A DNA stretch of 64,000 bases from Ceriagrion tenellum (taxonomy: Eukaryota > Arthropoda > Insecta > Odonata > Coenagrionidae): NCBI GenBank assembly GCA_963169105.1, contig OY720634.1, positions 118,766,430-118,830,429 on the forward strand. The letters are read 5' to 3'. A program made the position numbers and the translations under genes. Position 1 is the stretch's first letter, and the number at the start of each line of letters is the position of its first letter. This document shows, in pieces, positions 35,150-47,300 of the stretch. Below the pieces are notes generated by a model. It ran no database searches, was not told where the DNA came from, and was given only the letters and a program-made list of their open reading frames with translations.

Positions 35150-37155
35150 AGAGAAATGGAAGGTGGGAAGGAAATAAATTAAACAAAAAAACAAAGGGTC
35201 TATCGAAGGTTAAATTAAGGTCGAGAACAATAACATTATTCAGAAGTTGTGAGGAAGAGTGAAGGAGAGCGTGTATGGAAGTATTGAGAGATGGGATGCG
35301 TTTAAAGGAGACGAGAGCCCTCAGATGGGTGTGGCGGTAGGACGACAAAGGAGATGAGAAGGAGCGTGGTAAAAGGAAAGATGGGTCCTGGAGAGTGAAA
35401 AGCTAGAGCTTTGCGATGAATGAAAATATATATTTACCTTCAAACAAAGATTACTTTTTATATTATAATATAATGATAATTTAATTCCTTTTCAGGAATT
35501 GCAGAGTGGTAGTACAATAGATAGCCCCTAAGGAATAACCTGTGTTGGGGCTACTGACAAATAAACCATGCAAAAAACGATAGCAAAAAACAAAATGGTT
35601 TACAATTTTCGATAAAACGTTTACAATACAGTGAAGAAACTAATTCGAAATAGAAAAAGACTCAGAGATATACCTAATTAAATAGTGGTTACAAAAAAGA
35701 GACACATAAATACAAGATCGGGCGAACTTACATCAACAATGATATTACAATATCACTTAATTCATTACATTTAATTCGATCAATATTTCATGTAAATTAC
35801 TAAACAAAATCTCGATATTTTTTAAGTAATAACCAAATTTTTACTTTCTTAAGAAATTTTCTTACGTTTTTTTCTTCCTTAATGTGGTTTGGAAGGACGT
35901 TAAATATTTTTCGGGATAAATACACTAAGCATCTTTGAAACAAAGTCAAATTAGGCTTGGGTAGAGAAATCGTATTTATTTCTCGCAAGGTCAGGACTTA
36001 AGTCCTGGGTAACAGATTTGCTTCGTCGCCACTTCTTAGATAGAAATTCTTTAACACTTTATAAAAATACATATACCTGATAGGCAATATGTTCAGTTCT
36101 AAAAGAGTGGGAATGCATGAGAGAAACGGTTTTTGTGCATTACCACACGTACTATCCTCTTGGTGTGTACGATGGATCAAATTGCGATGTACATCATCGC
36201 GGGTATGAAATTTATACCACTAGAAAATGGTGGTCATACAATTGCAATGAGAAAGGAGAAAAAAATTTATGTTTCACAAGATTATAAAAGGATTCTCTTA
36301 CAGTAACATTCAAAATCATTTGCCGCCGTCACTAACCGTGCATGGAGAGGTTCGAGCTAAAAACATCGAGATTAAAATCTCGCTGTAACTGAGTTGTATT
36401 GATCATCAGACGTGAATCATAAATGCCTTCAGCTTAAGTTCCCATTTAAAGTTTATGCCGAGGTAGCCAAGAAAATAAAATTTGCCGCAGTTGAATTAAC
36501 ACAAAAATTTATTATTTTGGGACCAAAAATCACATTTAGGTAAAAAAGAGCGAATACGACAATTAAATGCATGGGTTAAGTATTACGTTCTCTCGATTAT
36601 TTGATACAAAAAATGAGAGGCTTACATAATGAGAGCAAGTAATCAAAAAATGCAGAAGAAAAACCTATGCATAGGTTGCAATACCTTTCGAAATTGATGC
36701 AATGCAATTGACAGCGAGTATGATTTTTCAGATGAATGGATTTTTTGTGAAGAAAGGCGAAATGGAATACGTTGACATTTTATCCTGTTGCCACGAGGTA
36801 ACCATATATTCAATAGACTATTTTCCTCCGCTAGCTCTGGAGTTCGACTTGGCTCCACTAGCTTAAAAAATCTTTATCCTCCAAAGCGTAAAATGAGTAT
36901 ATCCTCTGAGGTATTGTATCTATAACGAAGAATTTACTACCTGGAAACAGTGTTATAAAAGAACATTTACAATGTCAGCGTTATAGAATGCAAATCTTAA
37001 TTTTTAACACAAAAAATGCCGAACATCTTTTTGTGGATACTTAAAATATATTACGAGTGAAACCAGTGAACACAGTCAAATGTTTTGGCATCGCTGCACA
37101 AAGTGATGAGTAGATCGAATAAAACTGATGCGTCGCGTCTTTTTAGCAACGCAAA
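35150..37155. other. Unannotated AT-rich sequence
   Basis: Short frames only, none with a recognisable domain. A small 7 bp hairpin (CGAGATT/AATCTCG) is at about 36367-36382. Confidence 0.4.
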
Positions 37156-37162
37156 GTTTAAG

Positions 37163-37618
37163 GTAGTTTGATCGAAATAATACTTTACCTAGAAATTAAT
37201 GACTTTGGTCTCATTTTAAAGAAAAATATCTTAATTTTCCAAATGAACCAAAATATCAGCCCCTTACCGGACTACTTTCCGAGATTATTGACAAATAATA
37301 CCAGCCGTATTGCATGGAAAACGTTTGGTATAGAGAGATAAAAGAGAGACAATATTTAAAATATGAGGCATTTATAGCACCTAGATCTTGTCAAAAAATT
37401 AACAGTGTGTAGTTGGCATGTTTTCTTCACTATTTTTTAAAATAAATCATTTCACCACCGCAGTGACTTTTCAGAACCGTGACAAAAACTTCCGTTCGGA
37501 AGGAGTTTTGTACGTACCGCGTAAATAAATTAGTCAAATCAATGACTTATGTATTTATTTATTTTAGTAAACTAGAATTTTAGGTATGTAAAAGTATATT
37601 ATCTTACTAATATATAAT
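37163..37618 (+). repeat. Dispersed ~455 bp repeat, copy 2
   Basis: Partner of 21813-22268, same orientation. Its 3' end runs directly into a GTCT-rich stretch. Confidence 0.9.
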
Positions 37619-37720
37619 AATTTAGTGGTGTCTGTCTGTCTTTCTGTCTGTTACTCAATCACTCATAAACCACTAAATTGATTGAAGTAAAAATTCGCAG
37701 GAAGATACTTGATATATCAG
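37600..37720 (+). repeat. GTCT-rich interspersed-repeat head
   Basis: CTTACTAATATATAATAA, then GTCTGTCTGTC...TGTCTGTTA, then CACTCATAAACCACTAAATT. This order (TACTAATAT, GTCTG run, ACTCATAAACCAC) is a pattern I associate with widespread insect interspersed repeats; exact family unknown. Confidence 0.5.
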
Positions 37721-38692
37721 GTTCACGCATAGACTATAGAAAAAGGGCCTTGGGACCCTAGAAGGCCCTCAAGTGGGCCCTTTCATCGCCAAAAAAATGG
37801 CTCTCGAAGATAATTCTTGCCTGTATTAGAAACACGTAAACTATACCTATATACTGAATGTCCAACAGTCATGGGGTCATAAGTCACGCTGGTACCCCAG
37901 AGGGCCCAAGGTTCTAAAAGAATGCTTTAAAAGCCTCATAAGTATTGAACGAGTGAACCGATTTTAGTGAAATGTTCACACATGGGATCAGTAAAGCTTT
38001 GCTAAGGAAATTGGAACTATATGGAAGGCCTTTGGGCCCCAAGGGCAGAGTATTGGGCCGTCTGATGTCTTATGTGTTTGAAAAACTCAAGTCAAAACAT
38101 TTTGGTTCAAGTGCAGAGGTTTCAATTTTTGCATATTTTAATTAGTTTTACTAAAGATAGAAAGCTGTAGTTTTCGCCATTAGATGGATAATTAATTTCT
38201 GTTTCTTATTCTTCCATTCAATTTCCTTATACAAATAAAATTTCCCTAGAGACCGCATTTTAATATCAAAATCATGAATTTTACTTCTGTCAACAATAGG
38301 ATATTTCCTTGGTAACCGTGGAATTAGCATTAGCTTTAGAAGGGAAATGGAACGTTTACAATGGCGGCTGGATTTTATATCTAGAGATAGTTATTACAGT
38401 GGAAATCTAGGCCGTATACTGAAATGTTGCTGATTACGATATTTTTGCCTAAAATTGGTAAAATTCATTTCAAGTGGACTAATTTAAGTTGGACCCATGT
38501 AAAACAGGAGAATGCCACGATGTTATATTAATGCGGAAAGCCTCTGGAATGCAAATGGCCTGTAGTTTAATTTCTATCTATTACTGCAAAAGAATGTCGA
38601 AACTCGGTAAGCATAATATAATGCGGTTTTCACCTGCTGAATTAAAAAAAAACTATAATTATAGCTGATTTTTCCAGAAAAAAATACACCTC

Positions 38693-38775
38693 ATGAGCGA
38701 CTCGAACCTACAACCTATTAGACCTGTCTTTCTTTCGTCCCCCGTTGAATATTTCAACGGGTACCTTTACTAGTT
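38693..38775 (-). mobile_element. Hairpin-headed repeat with tRNA-like B box
   Basis: On minus: ACTAGTAAAGGTACCCGTTG, then a 9 bp inverted repeat (CCCGTTGAA and TTCAACGGG around a 3-base loop), then about 30 bases later GGTTCGAGTCGC, a B-box-like sequence. The head matches 52335-52369 closely. Confidence 0.6.
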
Positions 38776-38937
38776 GAATTATAAATATAATGATAACTCG
38801 TAATTTTATATTTCCACATATATTTATTTGTGTTGATCCTCTCCCAAATATACATCCACCCACCATCCTACCCCTCCCGCATCCCCGCCCCCACCTGAGT
38901 TGTGTATATATTCTGATGAATGCTGTTGAGTCTTTAC

Positions 38938-39010
38938 CTGAAGATGACGTTGAACGTCGAAACCCAGGTCGTTCCAAATGAAGATATGTGGAATCACAAA
39001 GTTACGATTT
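38938..39010 (+). ncRNA. Hammerhead-like motif with downstream element sequence
   Basis: CTGAAGA, T, GACGT-TGA-ACGTC (perfect stem II), GAAAC, CCA, GGTC (38938-38970). Both core blocks are intact. Stem I is weak (about two pairs next to the core). Downstream sequence ending ACAAAGTTAC matches the plus strand after 27399, so this is a shared element and not a chance motif. Confidence 0.55.
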
Positions 39011-39217
39011 ATCATTAAAATGTTTTCAAATTCCTAAAAGTTATGCCTGAAACTACCAAATATATCGCATTATAAATAATTCAGTATTTTATTCATTCTT
39101 CCTCAGCTGCTTCAATTAAAACATTTTTCGAATATGTTCACCATTATGACCGGGGAACTATCTCGCTCAAGCTACGTTAAATCGCAAAGCGATGTCGAAA
39201 TTTGGTGTATCGAACAG

Positions 39218-39545
39218 CCCTAGAGAAAGGGAGAGAGGGAGGGCAGTAGGGCAAGAGGATGGATGACGTAAAAGGGAAAGGCGCCGAAAGGACGACGGAG
39301 GAAGGGCGGGCGAGGAGTGGAGAGGGAGAGAGAAAGAGAGGGTTGGGCTGTTGGAATCGTTGTGAGAGAGAAATAGAAAAGGGTTGCTGAGGAAGGTGGG
39401 ACCACTGTCGGGGGCGTATACATATAATACAAAGGCCGGACAGTGGAGGGGAAAGGGACAGAGGACAGAAGGGCGAGAGGGAGGTGTGGAGAGAAAGAAT
39501 GGCTATCGGTGACGAAGGAAGAGGACGGAGAGACATTTTTCTCTT
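39218..39545 (+). repeat. Polypurine island
   Basis: GGGAGAGAGG-type sequence. The ~120-codon S/P/L-rich minus frames are shadows. It ends about 50 bases before the hAT-type element. Confidence 0.7.
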
Positions 39546-39902
39546 GCTGAGGGCTACGACCCCTATAAGAGGAAGCTCTCGCTATCAAAGCTATGTATTC
39601 CAGGGGCGGATCCAGTTATAAATTTGGAGGGGGGGAACTTTCCGGAACGGCCGTAGCAAGTGGTGCAAGGGTTAAGGGGTGCAACCCCTTGACCCCCCTC
39701 ACACTTACAAGTAAAATTACTTATAAAACATATTTTCAAACACTACTGCTAAAACTTACCACTCAAAAATAATAAAAAATTGCAATTTTGTAAGAAATTT
39801 TGCAATATGAAAAGTTGCAAAAAAAACGTATTTGTTAATATAAAAATTACTACGAAAGGAAATCTATGACGAAAATATTTATGACGGTTAAATGGCTATA
39901 AA

Positions 39903-40139
39903 CTACAACTTACCTTGCAAAATTAACTGAAATTGCCAGTTCGCAGGAAAAAAAGTGGAGGTCGTAGCCGAATCCGACACGTACTCCCAGCTGTCTAATG
40001 CGACACTAAAATGAACTTCAGCTTCAGTCGTTCGAGGGAGAAGAGGAGTAGACAAAGTAGAACCAACGCACCCTTTGAGTACAAAGCAGTCGCCAATTTC
40101 AAACATTGTCAGTTTCTTCCTTACAACGAGGCGATACAA
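39903..40139 (-). other. Unassigned open frame inside the hAT-type element
   Basis: A 78-codon frame with even codon composition, reading for example MFEIGDCFVLKGC and ALDSWEYVSD. I recognise no domain. It could be a transposase remnant or captured host exon, or chance. Confidence 0.25.
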
Positions 40140-40198
40140 TGTAGTCTCACGGTCGGCATCGCCACCGCATGCGACTGAGTGGCGGCTACGGCCGCGTC

Positions 40199-40451
40199 CA
40201 GTGGCGCGTCTAATTTAGTGCCCGCTACTTGTGTGAACTCCTCAATTCGAAATAATGTTCAGCTACGAGTGTTGAACTCTTGAAATGAAATATTTTCTGC
40301 ATAAATACTCGAAATATCTCAGAAAATGAGTTCAAGCCTAGTAAGCCGATATCTAGTCGGTATTTTTGCTCTAGAAGGGTTTTTGGCGGTATTTCTTCCA
40401 ATATTTTTCGTTTTATCTTAACATATCATTAGTCGCGCCAGTGGCGCGACT
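40199..40451. repeat. Possible nested inverted-repeat element and perfect palindrome
   Basis: GTGGCGCGTCTAAT at 40200 is mirrored by ATTAGTCGCGCCA at 40429-40440, giving an inner pair of termini ~240 bases apart. The right edge also forms a perfect palindrome at 40431-40451 (AGTCGCGCCA, G, TGGCGCGACT). No clear target-site duplication, so nesting is tentative. Confidence 0.5.
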
Positions 40452-40805
40452 CGGAAGCACCACAGAGTGGCCTCGTGTGAAGGGACACCTAGAGCATGCT
40501 GCAACATTAACTCCGACAACCGTCACGCGTCATCTATAGATGACGCTCGGTTTATAAGTATTAAATTATTGGCCTCGGAAAAAAAATATTCTCATGGATT
40601 TTGGGGGGGGGGGGGAGGAAATTTCCCCTTCTCCCCCCCCCCTGAACCCGCCACTGATGTATTCCTTGTCGGGGTCTGAGACAAGGTTATTGGGGAAAGA
40701 GCAGTCCGATTGTTGTAGCCGATAGAAACGGCCAGATTTGCGGCGTGCACTTGATATAATACCAGGTGGAATAGCCTGAGATGAAAATCAGTCTCAATTT
40801 TTAGA

Positions 40806-40954
40806 AATTGTGTAGTAAAAATGGAAAAGGATGTAAGTGCCAAAAAATAAAAACAATTTTTTTAGTAAATATTCAACGTTTTATACTTTTTTATTGAATA
40901 CTGAAAATTTTAGTTTCTGGCTCTTACAACCTTTTCCATTTTTACTACACAATT
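40806..40954. mobile_element. Fold-back (hairpin) element
   Basis: Inverted arms of about 47 bp: AATTGTGTAGTAAAAATGGA from 40806 is mirrored by TCCATTTTTACTACACAATT ending at 40954, continuing inward with 3-4 mismatches. The AT-rich loop is about 54 bases. No coding capacity. Confidence 0.85.
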
Positions 40955-40959
40955 GTAGT

Positions 40960-42190
40960 GGAGTAGCTGTTATAAAACTCCGCTTTACTGAGTAGCATTT
41001 AATGGATGCCTGAATTTTTCGCTCTACCGTCATTCATTAATGAGAGTCGCATGGTAAGACTTCCACACACGTTTTTCGTTTCCAGATATAACTTAACTAA
41101 TTTTCATTTTTAAAAACAAGGATTTCAAATCATATCAGACAAAAAAATGAGTGTTAAAACGAGGCTTTACGGGATATTGCGGTCTTTCCTTTTTCTATGC
41201 CGTGTGTTCAAAAGCTGCTGTGGCAATACCATCGTTCGTTGAGGACGTTTACATCTCTATGCTCTACAATGGCGATTTGCAGAGCACAAGAAGGAGGTGA
41301 TGTTATGAATGAGGATGGGAAGCCCGACAAAAAGAAATGTACGAATGGATGAGAGTAGAAACGAAGAGAAAGAGATGATGGGGTTTTGTTTCAGCAACGG
41401 GTTTCTTTATATTATCCAATAGACTGCGAATAACTTTAAGACAGACATGCTTCATATTTTAATGTATGAGACTCAAGATAGGTTGAAAGGGAACAGCAAT
41501 CGGCATTATTTTAACGTGACCTATAACTCATAAAAATAGGGAGAACAAGACAACTTTTTTTCCTCTACGCAGCGCTAATTTCACAGTACATTTAAGATCA
41601 ACTTGAATGTCTCATAAATAACTCGGAATCTTCAATGGAAAAATAAACTTGTCATGTAAAACCATGCTTAAAGTTAAAAAAAAATAATAATGACTTCTTT
41701 AAGTAATTTGTTGACAAACTTATCAAAATCGTAAAATATGCGAATGTCATTGAACGACTTAAGCACTTCGAGTATCATTTTAACCTCAAAGGAAATTTTA
41801 AACTTCCTCTGCGGTATTTCTACGTAGTATAAGTTTCACGGGAGATAACCGCAATGAGAAGGCTAGTCATTTTTTCTCTTAGGCGCGGTATAAAAACCTG
41901 AGGTTAAATACTGTCTCGGTATGAAAACTGAAGCTACTTCATACTCCTATCGATAACGCTTCCGTCAAATGACCGAGTGTAGTTTCTAACCAAATCCCAG
42001 TGACAAACCCCAAACTCTCAGTTACCATCAAGTTAATGGAAAAGCGTCTTTTTAGCTTGCCATAAACTAACAATAAAGACACAATAAAACTGGTGTTTAA
42101 CTCAATGCGTCATTTAATAGTTATATTGATGTAGTCCGCTCTCGCTGATTGTTCCTAGTGATCTGTGAATGGGCATTTAAAATATTCATA
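40960..42190. other. Unannotated sequence with a possible weak repeat
   Basis: Sequence at about 41950-42130 loosely resembles stretches near 48550-48670 and 60420-60560 (GATAAC/GATAAT, then AACTCTCAG.. and ..CATCAA.T.AA). The similarity is too weak to bound. No gene seen. Confidence 0.3.
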
Positions 42191-42195
42191 AATCA

Positions 42196-42420
42196 TTACT
42201 TTTCAGTCAAATCGCTTTCATTCGGAAAATGAATCGTCAATCCTTGTATAGAGTTTAAAATGGCTGTTGCACTGTCACCATTAGTTATTTTTTCATTGTC
42301 TATGTAGCAATTCTTGTTATTTTCAAACGTTTTTACACACCTTACTGTTTCTGCAGAAGCATTTTTGTCGGATACATTATACAGAATTTGAACGCCTGGT
42401 AATTTAGAGAGGTGAGCGAC
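42196..42420 (-). other. Unassigned open frame, possible terminal exon
   Basis: The 124-codon minus frame 42570-42196 starts inside SINE-related sequence, so only its 3' part is considered. That part reads LSKLPGVQILYNVSDK, then AETVRCVKTFENNKNCYI, then SATAILNSIQGLTIHFPN, and ends at a stop. It has no low-complexity bias. I recognise no domain, and no strong acceptor site stands out. Confidence 0.2.
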
Positions 42421-42594
42421 AGCTGAGGTCAATTGTTCCATTAAAGACCAACGGGTGGGTTGTTTGGCAAGAGAAGAATGATTCGGGAAATGACGAAAGA
42501 GAGGAGAGGAACACGGCGTAGCCTTCATTGGACGAAAGTCGACGAGGGGTCCATCGTTTGTGCAAAGCAATAAATGTCATCCAAATCGCAAAAT

Positions 42595-42662
42595 CCGCAG
42601 GAATTTGAAGCCAGGGACCACAGTACCGAAAGACTACAGTAACCATTAAACCAAACCGGTCC
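42595..42662 (-). mobile_element. tRNA-derived SINE head
   Basis: On minus: GACCGGTTTGGTTTAATGG (A-box-like), then GTGGTCCCTGGCTTCAAATT, giving a B box GGCTTCAAATTCC (42600-42612 on plus). Spacing is right for a tRNA-like head. Confidence 0.6.
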
Positions 42663-42984
42663 TCATGTTTGTATGAGTGGAAGTAGGGAGTGAACGGACG
42701 AGAATAAAAGAGCTCGGTGAAAATAGGGCGAAAGCAGGATTGCCAACTGTTGAAGAGTTTTTATCAGGATTTCCATTTTCCTAAAGTAGGAAATTTCGTG
42801 AGATTATTTTTTTAAAGTAAGACCATTTACCACATAATTCTTATTCCTGATAACAGAACTATAAGCAAGTTTAATCACCATAGAATTAATTCTGCCTTCA
42901 GATGTAAGTTTGAATGATTGAACTCGATTTATATTACAGAATGTTATAAATCAGCTCTAACATATCCAAATTTAAAATTTGCGG

Positions 42985-43030
42985 CGGCTCGAAGGGTCTG
43001 GGTTAGAATACCAGTCCAGGCAATGAAGTT
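42985..43030 (+). mobile_element. SINE fragment (B box only)
   Basis: GGGTTAGAATACC at 43000-43012 resembles a B box, followed by CAGTCCAGGCAATGAAG. The A-box side is missing or unrecognisable. Confidence 0.35.
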
Positions 43031-43849
43031 TTTTTTCTGTGAAATTTATTATACTATAATATCACAAGCGAATGACTCCGTATAAGTAAATGCGCGGTCA
43101 GTTCCGCAGTTCTTTGAACATCAAGTGCTGAGGCTCGCTCAGATCTCCTGAGTATCTTTAACATACCCCTTCTGAGAATAAAAATTTACTGAAGTATCAC
43201 TTTTATATACAATCGGGAAGAATATAGTCTAAGTGAGTAAATACAAGAGTAGTAGAAGAAGGCAAAAAGGCAGGAGAATTAAAACTAAAAACCGCAATCA
43301 GATGAATATAAAATTTGAGTTTAACAAACTCAAATTTAAAATAGATTTGTGCATGCGCCTACTGCAACTATTACCTTTCAAACCAGAAAAAAAATGAAGA
43401 AAACCAGAAACCAGAAAAAAGTGTTACTCGTTCCAAGTAAAGTGTTTGTCGTTTCCGAAAGGTTCGCTTCCTCGCTCAACAATCAAGTGAAAATAGGTCT
43501 CCGCGTTTTATAATAGGCATAAAACGACAGCTGTCACTTTACCAAAAACCAGCCGATGTTCACATGTGAATATGTCACATTACCGGTAGCTATGATACTG
43601 CTCTGTGATACCATCCGGCATAATGTACCCAATAGGTTCTCGATGACGTAATTTTTCAGAGCCACAAAGCTCGCGTAAGCTTTAAGAATAAATATTTTAA
43701 TTGAGTGAAAAAATTTGTTTTTTTATTGGGTTCACATATCGTACATTATAGAACATGTACACCTAAGAACGCGCACTCCGCGTGGAAATAATTTTTAAAA
43801 AATAATAATGCATGCTCCCAATTCCGGGAGTCTCCCGAGTGAATTCCGG

Positions 43850-44345
43850 AGAGTTGGCCACCCTGGGTCGCAGAGGGACAGGGAGAAAGGAGACGGAACA
43901 CGGAGCGAGCAGGAGAGGAACAGGGAGAGGAACCGAGAAGACAAGAGAGAGAGAGAGAGAGAGACGAAAAGATGGAGTGGGAGGAAAGTTCGCTCGTATT
44001 TTCACGCCATCTCCCGGGCGAATGTTTTCGCAGCGCATTATGCCGTGCCGCAAAAGTAGACGAGAGGACTATATAAAGGGGTAGAGAGGCGGAGGAAGAG
44101 GGAGTGGGGGGAGGAAGAGGGAGTGGGGGGGAGGAAGAGAGTTTGGAGAGGATTGTTAGAGAGAGAAGAAAGAAAGGCAGAGGGAGAGAGGTACGGCGAG
44201 AGAGAGAGAGCGGAATACAGGAAGAAAGACGAAATGGTCCCAAAGAGGGGTGGTTGGCTGGATGGGAGCGGGAAGGTAGGGGGGGGGGGGAACGGGGTGA
44301 ACACGACCAAGTGGATACCGTGAGCGGGGGGTTTTAAGAAGGGAC
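43850..44345 (+). repeat. Polypurine island with GA run and TATA-like site
   Basis: The largest purine island, with a (GA)n run at about 43945-43962 and G-runs at about 44280. A GC-rich break with CpGs (43985-44060) is followed by TATATAAAG at 44070-44078. Frames up to 165 codons on both strands are composition artefacts. The TATA-like site could be a promoter but no gene follows that I can support. Confidence 0.65.
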
Positions 44346-44349
44346 ACGG

Positions 44350-47300
44350 AAGACGGGAGTGGTGGGCGTTGAGCGAGTGAGCGGGTGAGATACCGCATTC
44401 GTGTCTACCACTCCCCCCATCCCCCCACCCTAAAACTAGTATAAACGAGCCCTTTCCACCACCTCCCCCACCCCGCAACACCCCCCTCTCTAGCCCTTTG
44501 GCATGGACACGCTTTCCTATTCTCACCTCTCTAACTCGTAATTCGACGGATTGCTAGGGTACACCCCAGCACCTCTCGCAGCAAACGAGGGGAAGGGTCT
44601 CATTTATAACTATTCGAAGAATATTCCTCACATCTCCTTCAGCGAGATTCTTGCTTTTTATAGGGTAGAACTTAAGTGTAACGTGGTGAAAATACTCCAT
44701 ATCCGTGTTGAGAAAGAGGATAGTTGTGATGTTTACACTATTATCTGGGTCAAGAACATCGAAACTTTGTATTACCATTACATACTACTGTGACAAAATA
44801 TGCTATGCCTATGGTGGGTGTACTAAGGTCTCTTTACACGATGATTGGTACATTGCAAATCAAAACAGTCAGGCTGCAAAATAAAGAAAGATATGATATG
44901 ACGCGAGAATGCTATTCAGTAATACAATAGCTATTTACTCCGTACTATAAATGCGAGCGCGCAATTATCAGCGCCATTACATTGCGAAAATCGAGGGCAG
45001 TTGTACACAACAAACGCAGAGCAACAACCTGTTAGAATTGTAGAGTTATTCAGGTAAAAAAAACTTTAATGACGCGCCTCTACTTACAAAAATATTACTA
45101 CAAGTAAATGAGTATATGATAGTTATTTTCTCATCATCAATAGAAAGAAAATTAAGGATATTGCGTACATGCTTTCATGAAATTAGCACGAGACTATTTT
45201 CTGTGTCCAAGCCCATGCAGTTGTACAACAGTGCTTGCAATTCATTGCTTTATATAGATTGATATTTCTTGCACAATAGCTCACGAAAGAGATTAGGCTA
45301 CATATATCACTGTGAAAACGTCTCAATGAGCTGATGTGAAAATACAATGTCTTCCCTTCTATTCAGCTACACAGGCAAGGAAATACCAAATTCACTCGTG
45401 GCTTGCCAAAACCATCGAAATGTAATGGCAAGGTACTAAGGACGCAGAACAGAGGACAAAATATATATTTGTCCTGTATGCATGCAGTATAAATACAGTT
45501 GTATTAAAATCACCACTTACATCAGCCGAAGGAGCGACAGTTGCGTCATTTTTATCTCACTGACGCGTTTAATTTCACAAATATCGGTATACATTAATCG
45601 CTAATGCGGTGGAAGTGGTCTAAAGATTGAGTTAGGTTCAGATGATAAAATTATCTCCATTATTCTATCCATCAATTAAAGGCTGGGCTCTATCTCCTTA
45701 GAGGATTTCATTCATCTCCTCTGAGTTAGTTCTTTCCCTTGCTTATCCTATCCTTAAAATCTGTTATTTTTTCATGAAATATCTAGTAGGCACTACAACA
45801 GTCCTTTGAGTGACTAGCCAACGGATGGTTATAAGTGAAGGTAACAAACCAAATTATTAAGCCTGCTGCCTACTTTAAATTTCGCATCAAACTCTTCCCA
45901 CACTCCATTAAACTCTTCCAACACAACGATGAAAATCTTTGCTTGATGAGAGGGATTCACGTCATACCCCCCAACCTTTTACTGCTCACCATGACACTTT
46001 ATCGACCATCCTGACTTGTCCCCTCTGAGCCTGGCATAAGTTTCGAAACTTCAAAAATGGAGACTTAAAAATACACTTGCTGTAGTCTTCCATGACCCCA
46101 AATTTATTTATTTAAATGACTAGCCAATCGTGACTACTGTATGGCAGGTGGAATTCATGCAAGTAAATTTTATTACATTTTCTCAATCTAATAAATCAAA
46201 TGCAATAAAAAATTAGTGGAAACACTTCTACATTTATAATAAAAACGTCAGTCCAAGACCGCTCTGAGACAGTAAATCGCAAAAGAGTTTATAATAAATA
46301 CTCATGGCTTCATGAAAAGCATTTTAAACCTGCATTTCGGCAACAAGTAATTTTCCCTGATATTTTATAAGCAAACGCAATGTATCATCATGTTTACCTA
46401 CTGTTCACCACTATATTCACTTTCTATTTTCAGCCACAGTTAAACAGATCATTTAATTTACATTTAATGAAAGACATATGAAAACCATTGTCACCGTGGA
46501 TTCGCTTAGTTTTTCATAATAATTATATATTCATATGGTATAAAAAACTAATGCTACCCTGGCTTCCAGGCTATGCTCTAAATAATGTTGAGTAAATTTG
46601 AAAAAAGTAAGTACTGCAGAAAAGTAAAGTTCTGTTGACGTCCGAGCATTCAGAACACTTATTTGGCGCTCAACAAAGAAATCCAGAAAAACGACTCATT
46701 TTTCATTTTATGATACAACCACTTAAAGAGGAACGTGGATGAAAAAAGCTGGCCAGCAATAATTAACCTCACGTGGCACTGACTCGCAATGACCCAACCG
46801 TCGCCGTCTCTACCTCAGTGGAGCAGTCCCTCAAAGGCTGGATTCAAAATGAAAACCGTCCATGATTGCCGGAAAATTTAATCAAATGCAAAACCAGGCT
46901 GATTTCCATCCGCTTCCGACTCCCTTTGCCTTAGGTAAACTGGGTTTCTGGCCGAGCGTTCAGATATGTCCCTGGACGGAGTGGGTAGGGACAGAAGGTT
47001 TTTTATTCCGAGAGCGGCCACGGAGTCAAGTTCTTTGCAAGTGTTATTAACCCATAAAATCCAGAGCAAACAAATTTATGAGGCATGCGCCAGAACCAAC
47101 AAGGAGAGCAGGGAAAAGGATGACCTAGGCTCATTCTGCGAGGAAAACAGTAGCGCTCAGGATAGCTCGAAATGTAAATGATTGCCGGTATTTAAGATAA
47201 TTCTTTTCCTCATTTCGGCTATTTCCCAACCGAGTTTCACACGTGGTCTTCCTAGTTCTGATCGAGAACTGGACAGAATTCTCTCACTGTGTTCCTTTCC

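Larger units (their letters stand above)
39593..40664. mobile_element. hAT-type element with 8 bp target-site duplication
   Basis: Element body 39601-40656. Left end CAGGGGCGGATCCAG, right end (reverse complement) CAGTGGCGGGTTCAG: 12 of 15 bases match. The flanking 8 bp ATGTATTC is exact on both sides (39593-39600 and 40657-40664). CAGNGGCGG termini plus an 8 bp duplication are hallmarks of the hAT superfamily. Long G-runs sit inside both ends. There is no transposase-sized frame, so it is non-autonomous or deleted. Confidence 0.88.

Noticed and set aside
36367..36412. CTGATGAT on minus near a small hairpin
   Set aside because: No GAAAC after the hairpin.
43746..44526. 165- and 162-codon minus frames and several plus frames
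   Set aside because: All are inside the largest GA-rich island; products are low-complexity S/P/L or R/E/G.
44718..44775. Possible hammerhead-like motif (GATGTT ... AACATC, GAAAC)
   Set aside because: Stem and GAAAC are present but the CTGATGA block is not recognisable and the loop is long.
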